A DNA stretch of 64,000 bases from positions 1,905,679-1,969,678 of the forward strand of contig NZ_KB217478.1 of assembly GCF_000331305.1 (NCBI RefSeq), read 5' to 3'. This stretch comes from Calothrix sp. PCC 7103. GTDB taxonomy: Bacteria; Cyanobacteriota; Cyanobacteriia; Cyanobacteriales; Nostocaceae. Below, in pieces: positions 27,303-36,882 of this stretch (position 1 is the stretch's first letter; each line of letters opens with the position of its first letter). The notes beneath the pieces were generated by a model. The model saw only the letters and a program-made list of their open reading frames with translations, was not told where the DNA came from and did no database searches. Both the position numbers and the translations under genes were made by a program.

Positions 27303-28517
27303 TTAGGAGTTAGGAGTTGGAATTTGAATGGCGACATCAACTTGTAAGTTAGTTAAACCTGCTACTCTTTGACTATCAATAGGGTTGTCGAGCCGAATTT
27401 TTACTTCAACTACTCTCCGGTCTGTATCAGCAGAGGGATTGACGCTCAAAATACTTTGACGCTCTACTTGTAAACCAATTTCGCTAACGGTTCCTTGAAT
27501 TACACCGTTGAACGCTGTGCTAGTAATTTTTGCTTTTTGTCCTATCTGAACTTTTTTAATGTCAGTTTGATAAACTTCTGCTGATACGTACATCTGTGAT
27601 ATAGTGCCAATTTCTGCAATTCCATCACTACCAATAACTTCTCCTGTTTTGGCGTGAATTTTCAAAACTTTGGCACTAATAGGAGATTTTATGTAAGTTA
27701 ATTCGTGTTCTGCTTTTGATTGAGTTGCGGCACTTGTTGCACTTTTAACTTCAGCAATAGCTAGTTGAACATCGGCAGGACGCACTTCGTTAAGACTTGC
27801 TAATTTTGCTTGTGCTTCCTTAATTTGGTCTTTAAGTGTACTGGTTGTACGATTTAGACCAGCTTGAACTTCGCGAATTTGTTGAGTGATAGTTTGTGAT
27901 TGTAATCGTTTATCATCTGCTACAGATGCAGAAACGGCGCCTTGTCGATATAGCTGTTGATATCGATTATTCTCAGTACGTGCATTATTTAACTGTGCTT
28001 GTAAGCGGGCAATAGTAGCTTGTGTCGTTGCAATTTCGCCCCTAATAGTAGCCCGTAAGCGTGAAATTGTGGCTTTTTGAGCATCTATATCACTAGTTTT
28101 GGCGCCTGATTTAGTTTGAACTAGTTTGGCACGCGCAACTTCGACTTTATCTAATGCTTGTTGAAATGCTGCTGATGTTCTGGCATATCCTTCCAGCCAA
28201 CCAATAACTTGTCCTGCTCGTACAGCATCACCTTCTTTTACAAAAATTCTCTCAACTCTTACTCCGCTTAATGAACTTGGCGCCGATAACTTTCTGACTT
28301 CACCTAATGGTTCAATACGACCTAATGCAGTAACAGCAACTCTAGCAGGAGTAGTTTTAACAGGTCGAACTACCTGTTTTTCACTTTGCGACATTACGTA
28401 CCGCGTAACTGCATAAAAAGAGATGAGTGCCGCACTAATTCCAAGAGAAATAGCTAAAATTATCGGGACACGAGAACGAGGCTTCGTGTAAAACTGGCTG
28501 TCGTTATCTACAGTCAT
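27303..28517 (-). CDS. hgdB: DevB/HgdB-type membrane fusion protein (HlyD family)
   Basis: 404 residues. One N-terminal membrane segment (about 19-40) is followed by a lipoyl-like half (RIEPLGEVRKLSAP and GDAVRAGQVIGWLEGY), a long alpha-helical hairpin rich in Ala, Gln and Lys (about 120-265), and a second lipoyl half (LTYIKSPISAKVLKIHAKTGEVIG). The beta-barrel has IGTISQMYVSAEVYQTDI. This is the periplasmic adaptor linking HgdC to an outer-membrane TolC-like channel. It is the first gene of the minus-strand hgdB-hgdC-hgdA run and is divergent from the ParB-like gene over about 680 bp. Confidence 0.88.
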   Translation of the reverse strand: MTVDNDSQFYTKPRSRVPIILAISLGISAALISFYAVTRYVMSQSEKQVVRPVKTTPARVAVTALGRIEPLGEVRKLSAPSSLSGVRVERIFVKEGDAVRAGQVIGWLEGYARTSAAFQQALDKVEVARAKLVQTKSGAKTSDIDAQKATISRLRATIRGEIATTQATIARLQAQLNNARTENNRYQQLYRQGAVSASVADDKRLQSQTITQQIREVQAGLNRTTSTLKDQIKEAQAKLASLNEVRPADVQLAIAEVKSATSAATQSKAEHELTYIKSPISAKVLKIHAKTGEVIGSDGIAEIGTISQMYVSAEVYQTDIKKVQIGQKAKITSTAFNGVIQGTVSEIGLQVERQSILSVNPSADTDRRVVEVKIRLDNPIDSQRVAGLTNLQVDVAIQIPTPNS

Positions 28518-29202
28518 ATTGTTCTCTATGTAAAGTACGCAAAGAATTATTCATGTGGCACAGGCATTGTGGCACAGGCATCCCTGCCTGTGTAACTTGT
28601 CAAAAAATATACAATGTCAGTTCATATGCCTGACCCACAAGACAAATAATTGAGGTTTGCTGTAAATGACTACAAATGTAGAGGCTTGTCGTCAATTAAT
28701 AAAGCATCAATAGCAGTAAGCTAATAAACCTATTTTTAAATATTGCAAACAATTTAAATATTGTCAAGCAAATGTAAAGTAAATGCAAGTAAATGTTATT
28801 GGTATACCATTTCTTGCTGCAAGTATAAAGTTATCATGAAATACTTGATTGTAAAAACCATGTGTTTCATGAGATAATCAACAAATCATGGTAAACACTT
28901 GATTTAATACTCATTTGTTTAATTTATTCAGAAATAGCTTAACAAAGCGTTACGTTAATTACAGATTTTCTGCTGTAATTCCTAATATTTCTGATTAAAA
29001 GCAGTAATTATATTTGCTGCTAATACAGTTATTTAAGCAGCAAACAACTGTACAGTAGAATTTAAACATCAAAATATACATACTGTATCAGAGTAGGTAA
29101 CAGAAACTATTCTTAAAAGTCTTGCTGTAAGAAACCTGGTTTCTGCACGTCTGAAAATAAAACATGTCAATCATAACTTAGCACTATGAAAGAAAAAGAA
29201 TT
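28518..29202. other. Divergent spacer between hgdB and the ParB-like gene
   Basis: 685 bp, strongly AT-rich. A GGCACAGGCATCCCTGCCTG repeat (about 28557-28596) and the palindrome AGAAACCTGGTTTCT (29130-29144) are present. Promoters for the hgd genes should lie here, but no GTA-N8-TAC match was found. Confidence 0.55.
29130..29144. repeat. AGAAACCTGGTTTCT palindrome (left of ParB-like gene)
   Basis: Nearly perfect palindrome. Other copies lie at 30909-30923, 48764-48778, 48816-48830 and 53907-53921, and part of one near 53961. The copies at 29130 and 30909 bracket the ParB-like gene. Confidence 0.8.
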
Positions 29203-30534
29203 ATGCCTAAAGTGCTAGCAGTATTAATCGACAAAATAAACGTTGGCGCCAATCGTCGTCCAGTCAAGGATGACAAAGTAGTTGAGTTGATGCAATCAAT
29301 TAGAGCCAACGGATTGTTAAACCCAATTACAATTGACCAAAACTTTAATTTGATTGCGGGGTTACATCGACTCACAGCTTGTAAAATGCTTTGTTATAAA
29401 CATGTAGAGTGCAAAGTCGTAAGTTATGAAGATGCAGACCAAGCACGACTGGCAGAAATCGATGAGAATTTTATTCGTAATGAACTAGAACCTTTAGAGC
29501 GGTATGAACTCTGGTTAGAACGCGATAGAATTCTTGAGCGTATGGGTCTACGCTTCAAACCAGGGGATAACCAATACACAAAAAAGGGTGGTGAAACGGT
29601 TTCGCTACCTCCTAGAACAACATTGGAATTAGCCAGAGGATTTGGATACAGCGAACGCTCTTTTCAACAAGGTAAACAAATAGCAAGAGATATTCACCCC
29701 GATGTCAAACAGAAAATTATCACGACTCCGTTCAAAAAAAGTCGTACCGTTCAACTCAAAATAGCTAGAATTGCCACTTCGGAACGTAATTGTGCCGAAA
29801 TAGCAGAAAAAGCATTCTCTGAAGCAATGGCAAAAGGAGATAAAACCGAAGCAGAACATCAAGCTCAACTAGCAAAACAAGCTAGAGACAAACAAAAAGA
29901 ACTACAGCTACAAGCACTCGAAGAAGCAATATTAAACAAATCAACCACAAGCAGCAAAAACGATAAACCGATTATCAAACCTATCATTACTAAGCGTGAA
30001 ATCAGTATAGACACAGGTGAAAAATGGATGCTTCACAAGCATTTAGTTTACCGTGGCAAAACTACAGGCAAGCAGTTTATTAACTTATTACCATCAGATG
30101 CAGCACTGGCAATTGCTACCCTATCACCGTTTTGGGAACATGATTATCTTATCAACGAAGCGCGTGTTGTCGCGGTATTACGTTCTCAAGGACACATCAA
30201 TAATTTTTGTCGTAACAACAAAATGCCTTTCCAGTATGAATTAGTGCTTAATCAACTTTATATAAGTGTTTTTTCTCATCACACAATTACCAAGCCAGAA
30301 CCAACAATTTGTATCGAAGGTATCGAAGCAGCTATTAGTTATTTGTTAAACATGTACACAAATCCCAACAGTTTTGTGATATCTCCATTCATGGGACATG
30401 GTGAAACACTCATTGCTTGTGAAAGATTAGGACGTATTTGCTTTGTCGGTGATGAGAATCCTGACTTAATTAATCGCGGAATCGCGCGCTGGCAAAAATT
30501 CACTAATAAACAAGCCAAAAAAACCAGTTTGTAA
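29203..30534 (+). CDS. ParB/Srx-domain protein with degenerate DNA-methyltransferase-like C-terminus
   Basis: 443 residues. The N-terminal ParB/Srx domain (about 1-100) has VKDDKVVELMQSIRANGLLNPI and LIAGLHRLTACKML. A middle, helical region (about 120-260) contains a helix-turn-helix-like stretch and a Lys/Glu/Ala-rich coil. The C-terminal about 150 residues end with SPFMGHGETLIACERLGRIC and FVGDENPDLINRGIARWQ, closely resembling the AdoMet-binding end of N4/N6 DNA methyltransferases. The catalytic DPPY/SPPY block is not seen: the corresponding region reads TLSPFWEHDYLI. I infer a DNA-binding protein with a dead or altered methyltransferase domain. Its place just before hglE invites a regulatory role, but it may equally be an insertion of mobile origin. 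Confidence 0.8.
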   Translation: MPKVLAVLIDKINVGANRRPVKDDKVVELMQSIRANGLLNPITIDQNFNLIAGLHRLTACKMLCYKHVECKVVSYEDADQARLAEIDENFIRNELEPLERYELWLERDRILERMGLRFKPGDNQYTKKGGETVSLPPRTTLELARGFGYSERSFQQGKQIARDIHPDVKQKIITTPFKKSRTVQLKIARIATSERNCAEIAEKAFSEAMAKGDKTEAEHQAQLAKQARDKQKELQLQALEEAILNKSTTSSKNDKPIIKPIITKREISIDTGEKWMLHKHLVYRGKTTGKQFINLLPSDAALAIATLSPFWEHDYLINEARVVAVLRSQGHINNFCRNNKMPFQYELVLNQLYISVFSHHTITKPEPTICIEGIEAAISYLLNMYTNPNSFVISPFMGHGETLIACERLGRICFVGDENPDLINRGIARWQKFTNKQAKKTSL

Positions 30535-30908
30535 CCCAACAACACAATTAACCCTCTTGTGGAGTAAACCTTCTTGTGGAGCGGGCATCCCTGCCCGCCC
30601 CATATGCATGTGTATTTATAATTAAAATAATTAACCCAGCGGTAAATTGTACTCAAAAAACATATAAATTGTGTCTATATATAACCGAACCAACCTAAAG
30701 ATATATCAATAAATAGTTACTAGATATACAGCTTTATTATCTTTAACATTCACATAATAACTATTACACATTTTTATAAAATTTCTAAAACTCTTATCCG
30801 AAATTTTATATATGTGTTAGTGTTTTAAGTAATTGTAAAGCTCAAAACTAGATATAGCTATATGCGCTCTTAGTGAAGAGGATGTAATTATGAACACGTG
30901 CGAATCCC

Positions 30909-30923
30909 AGAAACCGGGTTTCT
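30909..30923. repeat. AGAAACCGGGTTTCT palindrome (right of ParB-like gene)
   Basis: Second bracket of the ParB-like gene; same family as 29130-29144. Confidence 0.8.
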
Positions 30924-31460
30924 TAGTGTAATTGACTTGTTACCGCAATATCAAAAAAGTGTTATTTAACACGCTCTGTGATTAATATCATTTTGTTTGA
31001 AGCTTGTAACAGGTGCTGGAGTAGTTTTACTATTTTGAATTCTAGATAGATGTACACCAATATATTAGGGATGTATGACATTATTTAACTTTGCCAACAA
31101 AATGCCAATTGTAAATAGTTTATCACTATTCCAAAATCATTTACTTAGTGCAAGTTATTTTAGTCCCCTTAGTTATTGGGTAACATTATCATTATTTATT
31201 ATGTAGTAAATATAAAGTAGAATAGTTCGATAACTCTTCAATACAAAAATCTGTGTCACTTTTCAACCAAATGGTATTACAATTGCTGTTAGACTTAACT
31301 TAAACAGCGTTAAAAGTTAGTCGTCATTAGTTATGATTTTTTACTTCTTAATTATTACTTATTAGTAAGTAACATTAACAAATGACGATTCTGTTGACGC
31401 GAAAAACTTTGGTCATTGCAAATAAATAGCTGCTGTATAGAACAGATAGCTCGTTTTTGG

Positions 31461-31480
31461 TTGGTAACAGACATTACCAA
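31461..31480. promoter_or_regulatory. Perfect-armed palindrome ahead of hglE, fits NtcA consensus GTA-N8-TAC
   Basis: TTGGTAACAGACATTACCAA has 7-bp perfect inverted arms around CAGACA and contains GTA-N8-TAC at 31464-31477. The hglE start codon begins 30 bp further on. The nearest TAN3T (TAGCCT, 31505-31510) would place a transcript start inside the gene, so classical NtcA activation geometry is not met. Another regulator, or repression, is possible. GTA-N8-TAC alone occurs by chance about once per 3 kb at this composition; the long arms make this case stand out. Confidence 0.4.
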
Positions 31481-31510
31481 TTTTTTATCAACACTACCAA
31501 AGATTAGCCT

Positions 31511-34500
31511 ATGTCTGCTTCTTGGATAGATACAGCCTTGTCACAGTTAAACGACGAAATAAGTAATTGTGAAAAGGTATTGTTCAAGTTTATTGAGGAT
31601 AAAAAGAGGATGACAGCTCAAACTACGCCGATACATTTAAACAGAAAGCTGCAAGATAATCCTATCGCTATTATCGGCATGGCTAGTCTGTTTCCACAGG
31701 CAAGAACTCTGCGCGAGTACTGGGAAAATATTATTAATAAAGTTGACTGTATTACTGATATTCCAGATTCACATTGGAATGTCGAAGATTATTATGACCC
31801 GAATCCGCGCACAACTGAAGATAAAACTTATTGTAAACGCGGTGGTTTTATTCCTTATGTTGATTTTAACCCGATGGAATTTGGGCTACCGCCAAATATC
31901 CTCGAAGTAACTGATGTTTCGCAGTTATTAAGTTTGCTAGTAGCCAAAGAAGCGATGGAAGACGCGGGTTATAGCGCATCCCGTGAATTTAACCGCGATA
32001 ACGTTGGAGTAATACTTGGTGTTGCTGCCTCAAAACAACTCGCAACTCCCCTCGCTGCCCGTTTGGAATATCCTGTATGGGAAAGGGTACTCAAAAGTTG
32101 CGGGTTATCTGAAGAAGATACGCAAAAAATCATCGAAAAGTTTAAAAGTGCTTACATCAAATGGGATGAAAACGCTTTTCCAGGAATGTTAGCAAACGTT
32201 GTAGCTGGACGCATAGCTAACCGTCTTAACTTTGGTGGTATTAACTGCGTTGTTGATGCTGCTTGTGCGAGTTCGTTCGGCGCCCTCAAAATGGCGATTA
32301 GTGAATTAACCGAAGGGCGTAGCGATATGATGCTCACAGGTGGGGTAGATACCGACAACTCCATCATGGCTTACATCTCGTTTAGCAAAACTCCAGCAGT
32401 TTCACCTAGCGATAATGTTAGACCCTTTGATGCAAAATCAGACGGAATGATGCTGGGCGAAGGTATTGGAATGTACGTTCTCAAGCGTCTGGCAGATGCC
32501 GAGCGCGACGGTGATAAAATCTACGCGGTAATTAAAGGCATTGGTACTTCGAGTGATGGACGCTATAAGAGTATTTATGCACCTCGCAAAGAAGGACAAG
32601 TTAAAGCACTACAACGCGCGTATGATGATGCTGGCTTTAACCCTGCTACCGTTAGTTTAATTGAAGCACACGGTACGGGAACAATGGCAGGAGACCCGAC
32701 GGAATTCGGCTCTTTACGCGACTTCTTCGGCGAAGACAATACCAGAAAACAGTATATTGCCATTGGTAGCGTTAAATCACAAATTGGACATACTAAAGCA
32801 GCAGCAGGCGCCGCGAGTTTAATCAAAACAGCATTAGCACTGCACCACAAAGTATTGCCACCAACCATTAACATCACCGAACCGAACCCAAAATTAAATA
32901 TCAAAAATTCGCCATTTTACCTTAACGCTGAAACTCGTCCTTGGGTACGTGCAGAAGGTACACCTCCTCGACGCGCGGGTGTAAGTTCGTTTGGATTTGG
33001 CGGTACTAACTATCACGTTGTTCTTGAAGAATATACAGGCGCCTCGGTAACTGGGATGCCAGTGCTATCTCCTTTCCGTATTCATACAACACCAGCAGAA
33101 ATAATACTTTCGGCGCCTAACCCAGCACAGTTACTTACACATTGCGAAGAAATATTAAGCAAATTACAATCTGAAACTGGAGAAAAACAGTATCTCGAAT
33201 TAGTTGAGGAATGTAAAACCAAAGAAATTCCTCTAAATGCGGCACGAGTTGGATTTGTTGCTGAGTCACATGCAGAAGCAATTAAGTTATTACAACAAAC
33301 TGTAGATTTACTACGTTCCAAAGCAACACCAGCATGGGAACATCCCCAAGGTATTTACTACCGTGCAACAGGGATGGAATTAAACGGTAAGGTTGTAGCA
33401 CTGTTTTCTGGACAGGGTTCGCAATACTTAGAGATGGGACGCGAAATAGTAATGAACTTCCCTGAAATGCAGCGTCTTTATGGCTACATGGATAGTTTAT
33501 TATTAAAAGACAACTGTCAACCACTGTCGGAAATCGTTTTCCCTCATCCTGTATTTGATGCTGCAGAGAAGGAAACTCAAATTGCTACGCTACAACGCAC
33601 CGAATATACTCAACCTGCAATTGGTATGTTAAGTGCAGGGATGTATAAAATTCTCCAACAAGCAGGCTTTAAATCTGACTTTACTGCTGGACATAGCTTT
33701 GGTGAATTAACAGCTTTATGGGCAGCAGGTGTATTTAGCGATGAAGATTACTGCTTCTTAGTTAAAGCGCGCGGTCGGGCAATGTCACCACCACAAGACC
33801 CTGACTACGATGCAGGCGCCATGCTAGCTGTAAGAGAAGAATTATCTAAAGTCGAAGCAATACTCAAACAACATCCGCACGTAAGCATTGCTAATTACAA
33901 CTCTCAAAATCAAATTGTACTAGCAGGACCCACAGTAGAAATAGGCAAAGTTAGACAAGCTTTACAAGACCAAGGTTACAGTGCAATCTTACTACCAGTA
34001 TCAGCGGCATTCCACACATCGCAAATAGCCTTCGCACAGAAAGCATTTGCAATAGCGCTAAAATCTGTAAACTTCCAAACTCCCAAAATTCCAGTTTACA
34101 GCAACGTCACTGGTAATATTTACTCAAACGAACCAAAGACAATTCAACGTCTATTAGAAACCCACCTTGCCAACTCGGTACTCTTTAAACAAGAAATCGA
34201 AAATATCTATCAAGCTGGTGGTTACTGCTTCGTTGAATTTGGTCCCAAGAAAATTCTTACCAATCTTGTTAAAGATATTCTTGGCAACCGTCCTCACCTA
34301 GCTATTGCACTCAACGGTTCACCTCAAAAAAATAGTTACCGAACTCTACGTGAAGCTGCCGTACAATTGCGCGTAGCAGGAATGCCACTTAAAGACCTCG
34401 ACCCATATCAAATTCCAAAAGAGTTAACAACTGAAACCAACAAAGGTTTAAACATTCGCATCAACGGTGTTAACTACTTATCAGAGAAAACCCAAAAAAC

Positions 34501-36823
34501 TCGTATCGAAGCACTGCAAGACAAACATCAAGTATCACTTCCTAAACCAGCAACTATCGACACAAAGAGTATGGCAATAACAGAAATTTCCTTACCCGAT
34601 ACCAATGGGCATCACCACAAACCACAACTAGAACCCATTACTAATAATGACGCCTCATTACACACTCCACAACCAAAACAAGAAGGGGAGCAAGCAACAC
34701 CACCCGTCGCTAAAGAGATAAGCTTATTACCAATGCAACCAACAGCAAACAACCTTGCTTATTACCAACGGGTTTTGGAAAGCTTAGAATATGTCCTAGC
34801 ACAATTTCAACAAAACCAAAGTGAAAATTTACAAGTTCACGGACTTTACTTGAACCATCAGAAGGAATATGCACAAACCTTCTTCCAACTGATGCAACAA
34901 CAAAACGCATTATTTGCTCCGTCAACTTCCAACCCCAACCCAGAAATGAAACCTGTCATCATGGAAAGCTTAGAGCGAAGCATGATGCAGTTCCACTCAC
35001 AGCAAAGTGAAACCCTACGTATCCACGAACAATACCTTCAACATCAAGTTGAGCATACCAAAAACTTCTTCCAACTCATCCAACAAGAATATGCGGCTGT
35101 TGTAGAAGGTGATGTTAAACAGGTAAGCTCCGTCAAAGTTCAACCGATATTGGCGCCTTCAACAAAACCAGAAGTTGCCCGCATCGAAATGCCTGTCGCA
35201 CCTGTAAGTAAAGTAACTGCTCCCGAAATTCCTACACCACCTGTACAACTAAAACAAGAGCCAGCAATTATTAATCAGGTAGTTGAGCAGCAAGTAATAG
35301 CTAAAACACCTGACTTATCAAACCTGAGCAACAAATTACTAACTATTACGAGTGAAAAAACAGGTTATCCCATAGAAATGCTCGAACTCGACATGGATAT
35401 GGAAGCTGACCTAGGGATTGACTCGATTAAACGGGTAGAAATAATGGGCGCCTTACAAGAAGCGTATCCCGAACTACCTCAACCAAACCTCGAAGAACTG
35501 AGCGAAAAACGCACTATAGGCCAAATCGTCGAATACTTACAATCTAATTCTTCCAAAACAGCATCAGTAGAAGTTGCTAAAGTCGAAGTGCGAACCACCG
35601 CAGATATTACCCCCGTAACAGCACCTACTATTTCAGAAGTTCTAACTACGGCATCAAGTAACGTTTTAATTCAAACTCCAACCCAAACAGCCATCCAAGA
35701 AGTTACAGTTCCAACTTTAGAACTAGAAACAATACCAAGCACAAAATCTGAGTTTGAATCTAAGTTTGAAAGTCTCGACCAAACATTACTTGCTATTACA
35801 AGTGAAAAAACAGGTTATCCCATAGAAATGCTTGAACTCGACATGGATATGGAAGCTGACCTAGGGATTGACTCGATTAAACGGGTAGAAATAATGGGCG
35901 CCTTACAAGAACAATTACCCGACTTGCCCAAACCAAGTAACATGGAGGAAATGGCAGAACTCCGAACGATAGGTCAAATAGTTGAGTATCTCCAGAAGTT
36001 ATCTGGAAGTGAAAAAAAAAAGTATCAGTTTGATACGATTGACCGACGAACCGATGTAGCTGATGTAGTTGATGTTGGGAATGTCGTTAATGCGATTATA
36101 AATACAGGTATTCAACGACTACCTGCTCAACTCAAAAAGTTAAACGAACCAGATTGGTTAGATTTTAACTTACCACAGGGGTATGTAGCTCTTATTACTG
36201 ATGATGGTACATCAACGACAGCAAAAGTTGCTCAAAGCTTAAACGAGAAGGGATGGAAAGTTGTAGTCTTAAACCTTCCTCCCACACTCGTCCCCGAAAA
36301 ATCGGTTTTGCCAGAAGGTATCGACAGAATAATGCTGACAGACGTTTGCGAACTGCACTTACAACAAAAGCTGCACGAACTCACAACTACATACGGTTCT
36401 GTTGGCACCTTCATTCATATTCACCCACTCTTTCAAGCTAGTAATTCCCAAGGTATTTTATACAGTCCACGAGAAAAAGCAATCGTCAAACATATTTTCT
36501 TTATAGCAAAATACTTGAAGAAATCACTTACAGAAGCAGCACAAGTTGAGCGCGCTTGTTTTTGCACTGTTGCCCGTCTTGATGGAGCATTTGGACTAAC
36601 TAACCAAGTAAACTTTGGCGCCGTTGGTTCCGGTTTATTTGGGCTAACTAAAACAATGATTTGGGAATGGGCAAATGTTTTTTGTAGAGCAATTGACCTT
36701 AGTCCTCAACTAGATGCTGATACATCCGCACGTTACATTATTGCTGAATTACATGACCCAAATCGTTATCTTACTGAAGTCGCTTATGGTAGTCAGGGTC
36801 GAGTAACGTTAATTGCTAAATAA
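31511..36823 (+). CDS. hglE: Heterocyst glycolipid polyketide synthase HglE (KS-AT-ACP-ACP-partial KR)
   Basis: 1770 residues, PfaA-like. The ketosynthase (about 48-510) has active Cys252 in DAACASS and EAHGTGT. The acyltransferase (about 625-960) has FSGQGSQY and Ser729 in GHSFGE. A helical linker with two related QxExLxxHxxYLxxQ segments (about 1090-1190) precedes two carrier domains with phosphopantetheine serines 1305 and 1455 (LGIDSIKR). From about 1550 it ends with the structural (non-catalytic) half of a ketoreductase. It elongates the C26-type acyl chain of heterocyst glycolipids. Carrier domains would be activated by the PPTase HetI. The catalytic KR half is on the separate protein at 37436-39160. 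The N-terminal 35 residues are of unknown role; ATG at residue 34 is an alternative start. Confidence 0.93.
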   Translation: MSASWIDTALSQLNDEISNCEKVLFKFIEDKKRMTAQTTPIHLNRKLQDNPIAIIGMASLFPQARTLREYWENIINKVDCITDIPDSHWNVEDYYDPNPRTTEDKTYCKRGGFIPYVDFNPMEFGLPPNILEVTDVSQLLSLLVAKEAMEDAGYSASREFNRDNVGVILGVAASKQLATPLAARLEYPVWERVLKSCGLSEEDTQKIIEKFKSAYIKWDENAFPGMLANVVAGRIANRLNFGGINCVVDAACASSFGALKMAISELTEGRSDMMLTGGVDTDNSIMAYISFSKTPAVSPSDNVRPFDAKSDGMMLGEGIGMYVLKRLADAERDGDKIYAVIKGIGTSSDGRYKSIYAPRKEGQVKALQRAYDDAGFNPATVSLIEAHGTGTMAGDPTEFGSLRDFFGEDNTRKQYIAIGSVKSQIGHTKAAAGAASLIKTALALHHKVLPPTINITEPNPKLNIKNSPFYLNAETRPWVRAEGTPPRRAGVSSFGFGGTNYHVVLEEYTGASVTGMPVLSPFRIHTTPAEIILSAPNPAQLLTHCEEILSKLQSETGEKQYLELVEECKTKEIPLNAARVGFVAESHAEAIKLLQQTVDLLRSKATPAWEHPQGIYYRATGMELNGKVVALFSGQGSQYLEMGREIVMNFPEMQRLYGYMDSLLLKDNCQPLSEIVFPHPVFDAAEKETQIATLQRTEYTQPAIGMLSAGMYKILQQAGFKSDFTAGHSFGELTALWAAGVFSDEDYCFLVKARGRAMSPPQDPDYDAGAMLAVREELSKVEAILKQHPHVSIANYNSQNQIVLAGPTVEIGKVRQALQDQGYSAILLPVSAAFHTSQIAFAQKAFAIALKSVNFQTPKIPVYSNVTGNIYSNEPKTIQRLLETHLANSVLFKQEIENIYQAGGYCFVEFGPKKILTNLVKDILGNRPHLAIALNGSPQKNSYRTLREAAVQLRVAGMPLKDLDPYQIPKELTTETNKGLNIRINGVNYLSEKTQKTRIEALQDKHQVSLPKPATIDTKSMAITEISLPDTNGHHHKPQLEPITNNDASLHTPQPKQEGEQATPPVAKEISLLPMQPTANNLAYYQRVLESLEYVLAQFQQNQSENLQVHGLYLNHQKEYAQTFFQLMQQQNALFAPSTSNPNPEMKPVIMESLERSMMQFHSQQSETLRIHEQYLQHQVEHTKNFFQLIQQEYAAVVEGDVKQVSSVKVQPILAPSTKPEVARIEMPVAPVSKVTAPEIPTPPVQLKQEPAIINQVVEQQVIAKTPDLSNLSNKLLTITSEKTGYPIEMLELDMDMEADLGIDSIKRVEIMGALQEAYPELPQPNLEELSEKRTIGQIVEYLQSNSSKTASVEVAKVEVRTTADITPVTAPTISEVLTTASSNVLIQTPTQTAIQEVTVPTLELETIPSTKSEFESKFESLDQTLLAITSEKTGYPIEMLELDMDMEADLGIDSIKRVEIMGALQEQLPDLPKPSNMEEMAELRTIGQIVEYLQKLSGSEKKKYQFDTIDRRTDVADVVDVGNVVNAIINTGIQRLPAQLKKLNEPDWLDFNLPQGYVALITDDGTSTTAKVAQSLNEKGWKVVVLNLPPTLVPEKSVLPEGIDRIMLTDVCELHLQQKLHELTTTYGSVGTFIHIHPLFQASNSQGILYSPREKAIVKHIFFIAKYLKKSLTEAAQVERACFCTVARLDGAFGLTNQVNFGAVGSGLFGLTKTMIWEWANVFCRAIDLSPQLDADTSARYIIAELHDPNRYLTEVAYGSQGRVTLIAK
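35351..35911 (+). repeat. 111-bp near-identical duplication inside hglE (tandem ACP domains)
   Basis: 35351-35461 and 35801-35911 agree at every base but one (C at 35383, T at 35833), 450 bp apart. They cover the core of both carrier domains, from helix 1 to past the phosphopantetheine serine. The flanks differ strongly, as expected after gene conversion between the two ACPs. Confidence 0.92.
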
Positions 36824-36836
36824 TAAATCTATGAAA

Positions 36837-36860
36837 AGACCGAATAAATTCGGTCTCTAC
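36837..36860 (+). terminator. Hairpin after hglE
   Basis: AGACCGAA-TAAA-TTCGGTCT (36837-36856) followed by CTACATTTTCTTTT. It may terminate or attenuate transcription after hglE. It belongs to a family of GTAGAGAC/GGTCTCTAC hairpins also seen at 45796, 47386 and 56334. Confidence 0.55.
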
Positions 36861-36882
36861 ATTTTCTTTTGCGGTGTGTGAC

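Larger units (their letters stand above)
30535..31510. other. Long leader/intergenic region upstream of hglE
   Basis: About 975 bp without a coding frame. Contains a CTTGTGGAGCGGGCATCCCT repeat (30572-30601), the AGAAACCGGGTTTCT palindrome (30909-30923) and, just ahead of hglE, the palindrome at 31461-31480. A long regulated promoter region is expected here, because hglE is developmentally controlled in heterocyst formers. Confidence 0.6.

Noticed and set aside
29203-30534. Chromosome partition ParB with nearby origin
   Set aside because: No parA gene and no parS-like palindrome cluster are present, and the C-terminal half is methyltransferase-like, so this is not the chromosomal ParB.
32575-32904. 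Antisense frame of 109 codons within the hglE ketosynthase region
   Set aside because: Covers highly conserved KS codons on the other strand and is explained as a coding shadow.
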